Assembly (NCBI GenBank): GCA_031459855.1
Contig: JAVKHP010000001.1
Location: 3,076,309 to 3,140,308 of the forward strand
DNA length: 64,000 nt
Reading direction: 5' to 3'
DNA from: Armatimonadota bacterium
GTDB taxonomy: Bacteria; Sysuimicrobiota; Sysuimicrobiia; Sysuimicrobiales; Humicultoraceae
The position numbers were made by a program, and so were the translations under genes. Shown here one piece after another: positions 43,563 through 52,223 of this stretch (position 1 is the first letter of the stretch; every line of letters starts with the position of its first letter). The notes under the pieces are model-generated. The model did no database searches and was not told where the DNA came from. It worked only from the letters and a program-made list of their open reading frames with translations.

Positions 43563-46500
43563 ATGAAAAGCGCTGCCCTGAGGCTGTTTGGCCGCTTTTC
43601 GTTAACAATGTCCTCGCATCAAGTTTCTCTGGGTGACAAAGAAGAAGCGTTGCTTGCCGTTCTTGCCCTGGGAGACGGAGGCGCCACTCCAAGATCTCGT
43701 GTGGCAGGGATGCTTTGGCCCGACCACTCAGAGTCTCGGGCACGGGCAAACCTGAGCACCGTTATCTGGCGGGTAAGAGCCGCAGTTAAGCGACACGACC
43801 TACGGGGCGATCTACTTTTGTCAGATGCGTCTCGCATTTGGTTAGACACGTCACGTATTTGGGTGGACGTTCAGGAGTTTAGGAAGGGAGCAATTGCCAA
43901 GCCCGGACAGTTACTAGACCTAGAGGCGTTGGGGCGCGCGGTAGCCAGTATGGAGCTCTATGTTGGAGACCTGTTACAAGACTGGGACTATGAGTGGTGC
44001 GTGTTGGAGCGGGAGTCACTCCGCGAACTCTACCTTTGCACCGCCGAGGCGGTCATCGACGGTTTCGAGCAACGGCATAGATGGGACGTTGCGCTTAGAT
44101 GCGCCCGCAAGGCGATACAGATGGATCCCTATCGGGAGCGGCTCCAGCGTGCGCTAGTGCGTCTCTTGCTGCGAAGTGGAGACCGGGCAGCGGCTTTGGC
44201 ACAGATCTCTAGATTCGCCAGACTGGTAAGACACGAATTTGGTGTCGAACTCGACAACAGCATTCTCGACCTTTCTCGTGCGATGCGAGGGTCTCATCCG
44301 TGGCTGTCCCGCACGGAGGGCAATCCAATTGCACAGAGCCACTTTCCTCCTGCGCGAGAGCTTCCTTTGATTGGACGTCTTGTCGAGAGACAATGCCTCC
44401 TTGCCGCTCTTGAGAGAGCAAGAAACGGCAAGGGCACTGGGATCTTCATCACAGGTGACGCCGGTATGGGCAAGACGAGGTTGCTCAACTGGTTTTTGGA
44501 GGAGTGGGCTGCTTTCGGTGGCATCACGAAGCGGGGCCGGTGCATCGAATTTTGTCAACCGGTGGCTTATCATCCGGTCAAAGACCTCCTCGGGCTTGAA
44601 CTCTCTGGCCAGCATGAAGCGCACTCAGTTGAAACCGGTGTAGGAACCAGCCCCAACGACAATTACTCTGGGCCTGCCAAGAGCGGTGCTCGGCTACACT
44701 TCACGCAGGTGATGTCGAAAGTTGAGGCGCTTACGACTCAGCGGCCGGTCCTATTAGTCATCGAGGACGTACAGTGGGCCGACGCCTATACCGTTGACCT
44801 CGTCGCATTCCTCCTGGAGAGGGCCAATGGTCTTCGCCTTGTCGTAGCAGTTAGCGCGAGCTTGCCGCTGACTTCGTCCCAGGTCGCGCTGCACTATCGC
44901 CTGCAGCGCTGTGCGGACATTGCATTGAGACTGGCACCCTTGACAAGGTCAGAAATTGCCGAGCTGGTTAGCAATGTTGCGGCAGGTCTGGAGGATCCGG
45001 CTCGGGCTATTGATCGAGTTTGGCTCGAATCGGAAGGCAACCCTTTTATCGCCTTGGAGGTTCTTAAAGTCATTGGCACCCGGAACAAAACCTCCGATCG
45101 ACGCATGAGGGTCTCGGTACTACCAGGGAATGCTGCGTCATCCGATGCAATGCCTGATGCAGTCCGTTCACTCCTACAGCGGCGCCTGTGTGGGCTTCCT
45201 CCGGACGCACGGACGGTTGCCGAGGTCGCCTCCGTGCTAGGGCGAAGTTTTGATTTGGAGGTACTCACCGGACTCGCAGGTATAGAGACACGTGAACTGC
45301 AGGCTGCAGTGGAACTGCTAGATGCTGCCGGTGTGTTTCAGCGCGAACAGTCAACCATTAGGTTTTCGTTAGAGCAATACCGCCTCCTGTGCTACGAGCG
45401 CCTGCCTCCGCGCGACCGCGTGACGTATCATCAAAGAGCTTACAAGATTCTGCTACCGCGTGGCGACGCCGCGGCTACAGAGCTAGCTTGGCATCAGTAT
45501 GCATCAGGATGCCTTAAGAGAGCCGCACGGTGGTGGGAGGCGGCGGGTGATCGGGCGGCTGCCGCGTACCAGTATGAAGTGGCAGACCGGGCTTACAGCA
45601 TGGCAGCGGAGTGCTGGAAACGAGTTAGTCGCCGAGGTGCAACTGAGAGTGTTACTTGTAGCGAGTTTCGAGTACTGAGCAAACTCGACGAAGTAATGAC
45701 AGTGATGGGACGAACTCGAGAGCGGCGTGAAGTACTTGATGAGATGAGAGCGCTGGCTTCGCGGGATCCCTCCAAGAAGCTTTTGGCTTCCTGGTATCTC
45801 CGCGCCGCATGTTTTGACGAGCACGTAGGCAATTTTGATACAGCAGTGCGACTCGCAAGGAGAGCCTGGCATCTGGCTGGTAGTCTCAGAGCGCAGGATC
45901 TGCAGGTGACAGCTCTACGAGACTTTGCATGGGCGCTGAGTAGAGCGGGCCGGAATTGGAGAGCCCTGGCGGCCTTCAGGGCGTGCCTGAGACGGGCGCG
46001 ATACGCAGAACCACGCGAAGTCATTACGGCGCTTTGGCAGACTGCCGTGGTATGCATCAAGCTATCTGATTTCGCACTGGCCTCGGCGTGCCTAGAGCGG
46101 GCCAAGTTAGCAAGCAAAGTATCAAGTTTCGTGCATGAAAGTTCGGAGATATTAGGTGTAGAAGCGATTGCGGATAAATGGATGGGCAGGCCAGAAGCAG
46201 CGAGAGAAAAACTAAGCCGTTCGATGAACATCGCGAAGAAGAGACGTGACCGTGTGATGATAGCTCGTCTCGACTTTCACCTGGCAACGCTTGATTGCCT
46301 TGAAGGACAGCTTGGCCAGGCTCTGTGTAGATTGCGCAGAGCCATTGTGGCAAGTCGTGAGATGGAGTATGTGAGGACGCATCTTTCCTGCCTTACCGAA
46401 GTTGCCAGCGGGCTTGGCCGTGTGATAGGCAGCTTTGAGTTGGCCCGGATGGCGGTACGGCATGCTCTTAGAATCGCACACTACACTCAAAGCCGATTTC

Positions 46501-47192
46501 TGTATGCTGTTTGTAGAGATGCGGAGGCGCAGTTACTTATCGAAGAAGGGCGCTTCGCTGAAGCGGGATTCGTGGTAGCGGATGTGTTTGAGACGCTTAA
46601 GGCTGCGGGATATCCTGTGGCTGGCCTGTCAGAGGCGGTGATGCGACGCGGCGTCATCAGTCTGCTCCTTGGACAGGTCGAGACGGCGCTCGCGGATCTG
46701 GAGACAGCAGCGAGGCTGCAGTCTCAAGCCGGCGATCGGCTCCTTCTGGTCAACTGTTTGAGCTACTTAGCAGCAGCCTATGCAGCGATTGGCAACATGG
46801 CATCCGCCCTCGCCGTGTCCACCGATGCGGTTCGACTGCTTCAAGCAACTAATCACGCGAACCCTCAACCGCAGCGGATCTATTGGCACCATTACCTGAT
46901 CCTCAAGTGCATGGGCCTAGAACCACGTGTGCCGTACCTACAGAGGGCGGCAGAACTGATTGAAACAAGGGCCGTCACGCTCTCACGGGCACAACAGCGG
47001 CGGTTCAAGACGGCGGTTCCATTGAACCGTGAGATCTTGGCGGCCTGGGAACACTATCGGCAGACTGGCGCAGAGTTGGAAGCGGTCGACTTGCGCGGGG
47101 GAGTCTTGCCAAATCCGATGGGAAGGCTGGATGGTGGCGTGCCTGTGTCCGCGAAGGCTCACCCGACGGAATGCTTGGGAACCGTCTCCTGA
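43563..47192 (+). CDS. SARP/BTAD-type regulator with AAA ATPase and TPR domains
   Basis: Large signal-integrating transcription regulator, 1209 aa. Order: an OmpR-like winged helix (about 5-95: LRLFGRFSLTM, RSRVAGMLWPD, ANLSTVIWRVRAAV), a bacterial transcriptional activation domain (about 98-245, WVDVQEFRKGA onward, with ALRCARKAIQMDPYRE), a STAND/AAA_16 ATPase (LIGRLVERQCLLAAL near 278, Walker A GDAGMGKTR near 297, Walker B VLLVIEDVQWAD near 397) and a long TPR region (about 640-1150). There is no C-terminal LuxR helix-turn-helix. Such proteins usually activate nearby secondary-metabolite or transport genes; the MFS exporter downstream is the obvious candidate. Composition matches the island, not the flanks. 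Confidence 0.85.
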   Translation: MKSAALRLFGRFSLTMSSHQVSLGDKEEALLAVLALGDGGATPRSRVAGMLWPDHSESRARANLSTVIWRVRAAVKRHDLRGDLLLSDASRIWLDTSRIWVDVQEFRKGAIAKPGQLLDLEALGRAVASMELYVGDLLQDWDYEWCVLERESLRELYLCTAEAVIDGFEQRHRWDVALRCARKAIQMDPYRERLQRALVRLLLRSGDRAAALAQISRFARLVRHEFGVELDNSILDLSRAMRGSHPWLSRTEGNPIAQSHFPPARELPLIGRLVERQCLLAALERARNGKGTGIFITGDAGMGKTRLLNWFLEEWAAFGGITKRGRCIEFCQPVAYHPVKDLLGLELSGQHEAHSVETGVGTSPNDNYSGPAKSGARLHFTQVMSKVEALTTQRPVLLVIEDVQWADAYTVDLVAFLLERANGLRLVVAVSASLPLTSSQVALHYRLQRCADIALRLAPLTRSEIAELVSNVAAGLEDPARAIDRVWLESEGNPFIALEVLKVIGTRNKTSDRRMRVSVLPGNAASSDAMPDAVRSLLQRRLCGLPPDARTVAEVASVLGRSFDLEVLTGLAGIETRELQAAVELLDAAGVFQREQSTIRFSLEQYRLLCYERLPPRDRVTYHQRAYKILLPRGDAAATELAWHQYASGCLKRAARWWEAAGDRAAAAYQYEVADRAYSMAAECWKRVSRRGATESVTCSEFRVLSKLDEVMTVMGRTRERREVLDEMRALASRDPSKKLLASWYLRAACFDEHVGNFDTAVRLARRAWHLAGSLRAQDLQVTALRDFAWALSRAGRNWRALAAFRACLRRARYAEPREVITALWQTAVVCIKLSDFALASACLERAKLASKVSSFVHESSEILGVEAIADKWMGRPEAAREKLSRSMNIAKKRRDRVMIARLDFHLATLDCLEGQLGQALCRLRRAIVASREMEYVRTHLSCLTEVASGLGRVIGSFELARMAVRHALRIAHYTQSRFLYAVCRDAEAQLLIEEGRFAEAGFVVADVFETLKAAGYPVAGLSEAVMRRGVISLLLGQVETALADLETAARLQSQAGDRLLLVNCLSYLAAAYAAIGNMASALAVSTDAVRLLQATNHANPQPQRIYWHHYLILKCMGLEPRVPYLQRAAELIETRAVTLSRAQQRRFKTAVPLNREILAAWEHYRQTGAELEAVDLRGGVLPNPMGRLDGGVPVSAKAHPTECLGTVS

Positions 47193-47589
47193 CCCCGTGT
47201 GCCGTTTTCCGCGATGGTCTTCGAAGCCACGGACGCCGGAAGAAGCACGTTGGAGCTGTCCCCCTTGACGCAGCTGACCCACACGGTGCTGGCTTCCTCG
47301 GCACGGCACCGGTAGACGCGTCGCTGCGGGCCCCATAGGCATCACTAGCCGCAAGCCTCCCCGGGCCCGGCCCACTTGCTCCCGCCACAGCCCCGAACTC
47401 GTAGACCTCCGCAGCCCCCGTCGAACCAAACACCCCGCTGCGCGTCCTGGCGGTCGCGGATCGCCTTGGCGTCCAGTCACAAGGGCAACCGCCGGTAACT
47501 TGCCCTGCCAATCCCGCGGCTATCTCTCCACGGAGCCCGAATTCCTACCCATTACCCAGAACGCTACTCATCTCGCCAGAGCCGCCCAC
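47193..47589. other. Convergent intergenic region with terminator-like dyad
   Basis: Between the stops of the regulator and the MFS gene. AGGGCAA (47482-47488) and TTGCCCT (47500-47506) form a 7-bp stem with an 11-nt loop. The 5' half (47193-47480) is GC-rich like the core genome; short frames there are not recognisable and could be remnants of a broken gene. Confidence 0.4.
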
Positions 47590-49122
47590 CTACTTCGACG
47601 ATCCAAACCTCGTAATCAGCGCGCGAACCACGACAGCCGCGATAACGGTGGCGGCCACGACTCCGGTCGCGATGACGTTCTGCAGTGGAAACGCAACCAA
47701 GAAGACAAGCCAAAACGCTGCAACCATCGCAAGGACGACGCTATTCAGCCATACTTGCTCTTCTCTAGCAAACTCGGGACTGCACCGATCCACAAGGCTG
47801 ACGAAAAAGTCTGACAGGATGCGTTCCGCAAATACGCCTATTCCGAGTCGTGTGTTTGCACCGATTGCCCGCCCGTCGTAGTGCCAGACGCTTGGAAACC
47901 TGATAGCAGCGAGCAGTGTTCCAATCGTGGAAATGGTCGCCATGGCCAAGATGGAAAACCTAACCCCGACCGCGTCCGCAACCCACCCGAAACCCACTAA
48001 CGACACTGCGCGCATCAATGCAACTAGTACCTGCCTGGTAGTGATAGTACGGCCCATCTTGTCAGCTGGAGTGTATTCCATCAGGATCGTGGCTACACTA
48101 ATAAAGACGATCATGTTGGCAAAACCCGCCCAAAAGTTCGCAACAACTAACATCGCAACGTTCGCCGATAACCCCACCGCCGCAACGGCCATGGCCCATA
48201 GAAGGTAGGCGGCAACGATGACGTGCCCCCTGCGCAGAGTCAAGCCGCACCATGCAAGCAGTAAGGATGCCGCAACATAGCCAATCCCTCCGCTACTCTG
48301 GAACCAACCAAACTGCTGGTCTGTGACTCGCAGCACCCCTTTTGCCATCGGTGTCTGGAGGGAATTTAGGCCAGCAACCCAGTAGCCACCGAGCACGAGG
48401 GCAAGTAGTCCCAGTTGAATCTTGTCGTTCTTAACATAGCGAAGACCCTCAACTATTGAATGGAATACTCCCTTTTGATGCACGTCCGCCGGATTGACAG
48501 CACCGACGTCCCCGTTGGTTATTTTTAAAAGACTAACCAACACGGCCGATGCTAAGAACGTGATCCCATCCAGGTAAAGCGCCGTTTGATAGCCAAGTGT
48601 CGAAACAACTAATCCTGCCAAAACTGGCCCAATGATCTCCGTGCCTGAGTCCATGGATGCGAATAGGGCATTGGCCTGTAGTAAGCTACCCCGAGGTACA
48701 GACTGAGGGATGCACGCAAACATCGCGGGACGAAAGAAAGCGGTCGCCGCTGATATTAGAAAAAGGACCACGTACACCAGAAGAAGGTTGCGCTCCATCA
48801 AATCGGGAATAGCAAAGACGAGAGTAGCGCGTATCAAATCAGCATAAACTAGAATCTTGCGGCGGTCTAGACGGTCGACCAAAGCGCCGGCTGGCACACC
48901 AACGACTGCCGAACCCACCAGCAACGCCATAATCGCAAACGACACTGACAGCGCCGAGCCCGTCTTCTGATAGACCCAGAGCGAGATGGCCATCCAGTGC
49001 AGTCTGTCGCCCAGTTGTGAGATGAGCTGGCCGGTCCACAGCAGGGCGTAGTTCCGATGCCGCATGACGGACCAGAACCCGCCTGCACCGGGCTCAGCGA
49101 TGTCGGCGACGGAAGAGGTCAT
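47590..49122 (-). CDS. MFS transporter (MFS_3/enterobactin exporter-like)
   Basis: Proton-driven exporter of the major facilitator superfamily, 510 aa, twelve membrane segments. N-terminal FWSVMRHRNYALLWTGQLIS (16-35) and the loop 2-3 motif GVPAGALVDRLDRRKILVYA (about 75-94) are typical of the MFS_3 group (EntS, macrolide and siderophore exporters). The C-terminal half has IFISV-like VFISVATILMEYTPADKMGR. A cytoplasmic loop of about 60 residues lies near 410-455. It converges on the SARP-type regulator operon, shares its AT-richer composition and is likely under its control. The substrate is unknown. Confidence 0.85.
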   Translation of the reverse strand: MTSSVADIAEPGAGGFWSVMRHRNYALLWTGQLISQLGDRLHWMAISLWVYQKTGSALSVSFAIMALLVGSAVVGVPAGALVDRLDRRKILVYADLIRATLVFAIPDLMERNLLLVYVVLFLISAATAFFRPAMFACIPQSVPRGSLLQANALFASMDSGTEIIGPVLAGLVVSTLGYQTALYLDGITFLASAVLVSLLKITNGDVGAVNPADVHQKGVFHSIVEGLRYVKNDKIQLGLLALVLGGYWVAGLNSLQTPMAKGVLRVTDQQFGWFQSSGGIGYVAASLLLAWCGLTLRRGHVIVAAYLLWAMAVAAVGLSANVAMLVVANFWAGFANMIVFISVATILMEYTPADKMGRTITTRQVLVALMRAVSLVGFGWVADAVGVRFSILAMATISTIGTLLAAIRFPSVWHYDGRAIGANTRLGIGVFAERILSDFFVSLVDRCSPEFAREEQVWLNSVVLAMVAAFWLVFLVAFPLQNVIATGVVAATVIAAVVVRALITRFGSSK

Positions 49123-49228
49123 GAGTCTGCCTGGACGGGAGTGAGCACCCGGTTGCGCGCCACCGGTGGAGCCATGGGGGACCGCAGGCCAGGAAACTGA
49201 CGACGGCGGCCCGAATCATCCGAGGTCA

Positions 49229-50434
49229 ATGCGAGGTCCGCGAGCGTTCCTCCTACTCCTCATGCTGCTGGCGACGCCTGTCCCGCCCCCGGCAGCGGCG
49301 CAGGTGCCGGTCGCCACGCGTCCGGGCGTGGATGTTCTGCTGGGGTCTCCCGGCCTCCTGCAGGGTCGCCGTATCGGGCTGGTGACACACGCTGCAGGGG
49401 TCACCAGCACCGGCGAGCCGACGTGGGCTGTGCTGCGGCGGGACCCGCGGTTCCTGGTGACCGCGCTGTTCGCACCGGAACACGGGCTAACGGGAACGCT
49501 GCCCGCCGGGCAGCCGGTGCCTGACGGCAACGGGGACCTGCCGGTCTTCAGCCTCTACGGCCGCACCCGCCGCCCCACGCCTGCCATGATGGCGCACATC
49601 GATCTCTTCCTCATAGACCTGCAGGACGTGGGAACGCGGGCGTACACCTACGCCTCCACCATGGCGCTGGTCCTGCAGGCCGCGAAGGACGCGGGCAAGC
49701 CGGTGGTGGTGCTGGATCGCCCCAACCCCATGGGCGGGCTGCACCTGGACGGCCCGGTGCTCGAGCCACCTTACCAGTCCTTCATCGGTCTCTATCCCAT
49801 TCCGCTCGTGCACGGCATGACCATCGGCGAGCTGGCGCAGCTGTTCAACGGCCTCTTCGACATCGGGGCAGACCTCACCGTGATCCCCATGCGCGGCTGG
49901 ACACGGCGCATGACCTGGCAGGAGACTGGGCTCCCGTGGGTGCGTCCCTCCCCCAACATCCCGACGATGCTCACGCCCTTCTACTATGCCGCCACGGGGG
50001 TGCTCGACGGCACGACGCTGTCGGCGGGGGTCGGCACCGACGCGCCGTTCCAGCTGATCCACAGTCCGTGGCTCGATGGGGCGCGGCTGGCCGCGCGCCT
50101 CAACGCGGTGGGGCTGCCGGGGGTCGTGTTCGACCCCTACGCGTTGCGAGGGGAAGATCCGCCGCGGGCGGTGCGGCTGGTCGTCACAGACCCGCTGGGG
50201 TTCCGGCCGGCGACGACCGCGGTCCACATTCTGGTCGAGACGCGCCACCTGCACGGGCCGCTCCTCGCGTTCGTCGCTCAGGGGGGTCGGTACAGGTTCG
50301 ACTACGTGTGGGGCACCAGCGGCGTCCGTGAAGCGATCGACCGCGGGGCGCCGGCCTGGGCGATCGTTGCACGCTGGGACGCCGAGTTGCGCCGGTTCCA
50401 GATGTTACGCAGTCCCTACCTGCTCTACCCTTGA
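49229..50434 (+). CDS. namZ: Exo-beta-N-acetylmuramidase NamZ family (DUF1343)
   Basis: Secreted glycosidase of the GH171/NamZ family, which removes terminal MurNAc from peptidoglycan fragments during recycling; 401 aa. Signal peptide RAFLLLLMLLATPVPPPAAA (5-24). Mature-domain landmarks: PGVDVLLGSP, IGLVTHAAGVTSTG (near 49), ALFAPEHGLTG (near 78), LFLIDLQDVGTRAYTYAST (near 124), VVLDRPNPMGG (near 158), LVHGMTIGELA (near 188), WVRPSPNIPT and GTDAPFQLIHSPWLDG. Start ATG 49229 follows GAGG. Composition returns to core GC levels. It diverges from the MFS gene and probably marks the right edge of the island. Confidence 0.88.
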   Translation: MRGPRAFLLLLMLLATPVPPPAAAQVPVATRPGVDVLLGSPGLLQGRRIGLVTHAAGVTSTGEPTWAVLRRDPRFLVTALFAPEHGLTGTLPAGQPVPDGNGDLPVFSLYGRTRRPTPAMMAHIDLFLIDLQDVGTRAYTYASTMALVLQAAKDAGKPVVVLDRPNPMGGLHLDGPVLEPPYQSFIGLYPIPLVHGMTIGELAQLFNGLFDIGADLTVIPMRGWTRRMTWQETGLPWVRPSPNIPTMLTPFYYAATGVLDGTTLSAGVGTDAPFQLIHSPWLDGARLAARLNAVGLPGVVFDPYALRGEDPPRAVRLVVTDPLGFRPATTAVHILVETRHLHGPLLAFVAQGGRYRFDYVWGTSGVREAIDRGAPAWAIVARWDAELRRFQMLRSPYLLYP

Positions 50435-50830
50435 GAGGGAGGGGTATGTCCTCCTGCAGGCCAACCGGGTAGTTCGAGATCGTGCGCCGCCCGGATGCGC
50501 CGCTTGAGGGCGGCGGCATATGCGCGTGGGCAGGCCAACGGCGCGAGCACTGTCTCTACCACTGAACCGGAGCAGCGACGTCCGGCGCCGGGCCGAAGGT
50601 CACGTGGAATGAGCGCTACCCCAGAAGGCGGAGCGCCACCGGTCTCACCCGAACGCGACACCGCCGCAGGAAAACCGCCACCGGCGCGACACGTCCGGCG
50701 GCTGGCGGAGGTCGGCGGATACCGCTCGCCTCTCGGCGGACACCGCTCGCCTCGTCAGCGGGCAGCGCTCTCGCCGCCGCCGAGATGCGCGCGCCCCCCG
50801 GGCGAGGGCATGCCGGTCACGGACGGCGAG
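50435..50830. repeat. Intergenic region with a 21-bp tandem repeat
   Basis: About 400 bp with no supported gene. TCGGCGGA-(T/C)-ACCGCTCGCCTC occurs twice back to back (50712-50732, 50733-50753), 20 of 21 identical. A minus frame of 78 codons (50425-50661) has no recognisable similarity. The region lies between the namZ stop and the 3' end of rnpB. Confidence 0.6.
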
Positions 50831-50831
50831 G

Positions 50832-51197
50832 AAACGGGAGCAGGTCTGTAAGCCGGGTTCTGTGCGCCGCGCGCTCGCCGCGCGGCGCGACGGTCATCTC
50901 TCTGCGACCGCGGTTGCCCGCGGCCTCCAGCAGCCTACCCGGGGATCGGCGGGCCGCCTCATCTCCCCCTACCTGGCCTTGCTCCGGGCGGGGTTTGCCT
51001 GGCCGGACTGTCGCCAGCCCGCCGGTGGGCTCTTACCCCACCGTTGCACCCTGGCCGCCGCGTGCGCGCGCGACGGTGGTCTGTTTCTGTGGCACTCTCC
51101 CTGGGGTCGCCCCCGCTGGGCGTTACCCAGCGCCCTGCCCTGCGGAGCCCGGACTTTCCTCGGCGCGATTCGCGCCGCGACCGTCCGACCTGCTCCC
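50832..51197 (-). ncRNA. rnpB: RNase P RNA (bacterial type A)
   Basis: Catalytic RNA that removes 5' leaders from pre-tRNAs. On the minus strand the RNA begins GGGAGCAGGTCGGACGG and its 3' end contains the complement ACCTGCTCCC, forming the terminal helix. The universally conserved core is present: GAGGAAAGTCCGGGCTCC near the 5' end, the central ACAGAAA and AGGGTGCAACGGTGG(GG)TAAGAGCCCACC region, GGCAAACCCC, and the 3' ATGACCGTC...ACAGAACCCGGCTTACAG block, which can base-pair with tRNA CCA. Length about 366 nt fits type A. Ends are set by the terminal helix, accurate to a few nt. Confidence 0.96.
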
Positions 51198-51203
51198 GCA
51201 ACC

Positions 51204-51212
51204 ATGGTAGCA
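51204..51212 (-). promoter_or_regulatory. rnpB extended -10 element
   Basis: Minus strand: TGC then TACCAT (51204-51209). The predicted start, 6-7 nt downstream, coincides with the 5' G of the RNase P RNA. No clear -35. The decamer reads as an extended -10 on both strands (ATGGTAGCAT on plus). Confidence 0.45.
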
Positions 51213-51371
51213 TCCCCGGCGCGGGGCGCAAAGGTGCAGAATACTGCGTTCCTCGCCGCCCGCCACCGCGCGCTGTGCCCGCATGCATCCCGATGGCATC
51301 AAGAGGTAGGCCGCGGTGTCCGTCCCGTCGTCGGCGTGGCGCGCGACCGGGGTCGGGGTGTTGGCTAGAGG

Positions 51372-51542
51372 TATTCGCCTATGCTGCGGAATCCGGACCG
51401 TCTGCCCACCCGAGGGTGTGGTAGCATTGGTGCCGACTGGAGGCCCTCACCTTGACCATGGCCGTTCCCGTTGACCGGCCTGCGTCGAAGGGTGTGGTAG
51501 CGCGGGTGTCGACGGGAGTCCTCACCTACGCTGTGGTATCCG
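51372..51542. repeat. Imperfect direct repeats with TGGTA cores, period about 76 bp
   Basis: GGGTGTGGTAGC followed by a diverged GGTG-CGAC-GGAG-CCTCACCT block occurs at 51414-51453 and 51490-51528 (76 bp apart). Related TATTCG (51372) and TGG-TATCCG (51537) cores flank them. The region upstream of rnpB holds no gene. Read on either strand the cores resemble extended -10 elements (TGGTAGCAT on plus, TGCTACCAC on minus), so they may be extra rnpB promoters or remnants. Confidence 0.55.
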
Positions 51543-52197
51543 CCCTGTCACCGGCGGTGCCGCCAGTTGTACCGCGTCCGCGTGCGTCGACGACGATGCG
51601 CAGTCGGTGCTCCCTGGGCAGGGGGCCTCCCGCGCGCAGGTGTGCGCTCACCCGTTCGGCTGCCAGGTGCTGCAGCCTGGCAAGCGCTGCGGTCTCGGTC
51701 GGCGCGGTGGCTTCGCAGTCTGGCAACGCCGGCACCCACGCGCGCCAGCCTGCGGGGCCCGGGGCCACCAGCGCCGTGAGCTCGACCACCCGACTGACCG
51801 CCGTGGCGTCGAGGGCACGGTTGGCAAGGGCGTCGGCTGCAGCGTTCTCGGTCCGCGGCACGTGCCGGATACGCCACCGGCGGAATTGGCGCAGCGCCGT
51901 CAGCACGTCCTGGTGGAGGGGCCGGAGGTGGGGGCTCTTCACGCGGTACGCGCCGCTGACCTGGCGCACCAGCAGGTCGCTGTCGGCGAAGATCTCCACC
52001 TCATCTGCGCCCATCGCCCGCGCCTCGGCCAGGGCTCGGAGCAGCGCCCGATACTCCGCGACGTTGTTGGTGGCGTGGCCCAGGGCCTCGGACAGCTCTG
52101 CCAGCGTCTTACCCTGCGCGTCCTGGATGACCACCCCAAGAGCGGCTGGCCCGGGGTTGCCCCGCGACGCGCCGTCCACGAACAGACGCAGTTTCAC
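51526..52197 (-). CDS. RNase HI-family protein with HicB-like C-terminal extension
   Basis: Cleaves RNA in RNA-DNA hybrids. 223 aa, against about 130-150 for the one-domain family. The four catalytic acids are present: RLFVDGASRGNPGP (Asp8), NNVAEYRALLRAL (Glu near 48), IFADSDLLVRQ (Asp near 70) and AAADALANRAL (Asp near 122). Residues about 148-195 (GWRAWVPALPDCEATAPTE, then AERVSAHLRAGGPLP) resemble a HicB-type fold, in which a short beta strand, a polar turn and a helix precede (I/L)P. GTG at 52197 is used; the upstream open frame overlaps the zinc-ribbon gene. It lies between rnpB and the zinc-ribbon gene, an order also seen in Actinobacteria. Confidence 0.85.
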   Translation of the reverse strand: MKLRLFVDGASRGNPGPAALGVVIQDAQGKTLAELSEALGHATNNVAEYRALLRALAEARAMGADEVEIFADSDLLVRQVSGAYRVKSPHLRPLHQDVLTALRQFRRWRIRHVPRTENAAADALANRALDATAVSRVVELTALVAPGPAGWRAWVPALPDCEATAPTETAALARLQHLAAERVSAHLRAGGPLPREHRLRIVVDARGRGTTGGTAGDRADTTA

Positions 52198-52223
52198 CGC
52201 GCGGCCCGCACCCGTGCGCCCGC

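Noticed and set aside
47193-47511. Minus-strand frames after the regulator gene as a broken gene
   Set aside because: Short frames such as one with STVWVSCVKGDSSNVLLPAS look protein-like but have no start or recognisable family.
40462-49228. Integrative element or prophage around the AT-richer genes
   Set aside because: No integrase, transposase, phage gene or tRNA-borne attachment repeat found; only composition and edges suggest acquisition.
50425-50661. 78-codon minus-strand frame
   Set aside because: Overlaps the namZ 3' end, low complexity, no motif.
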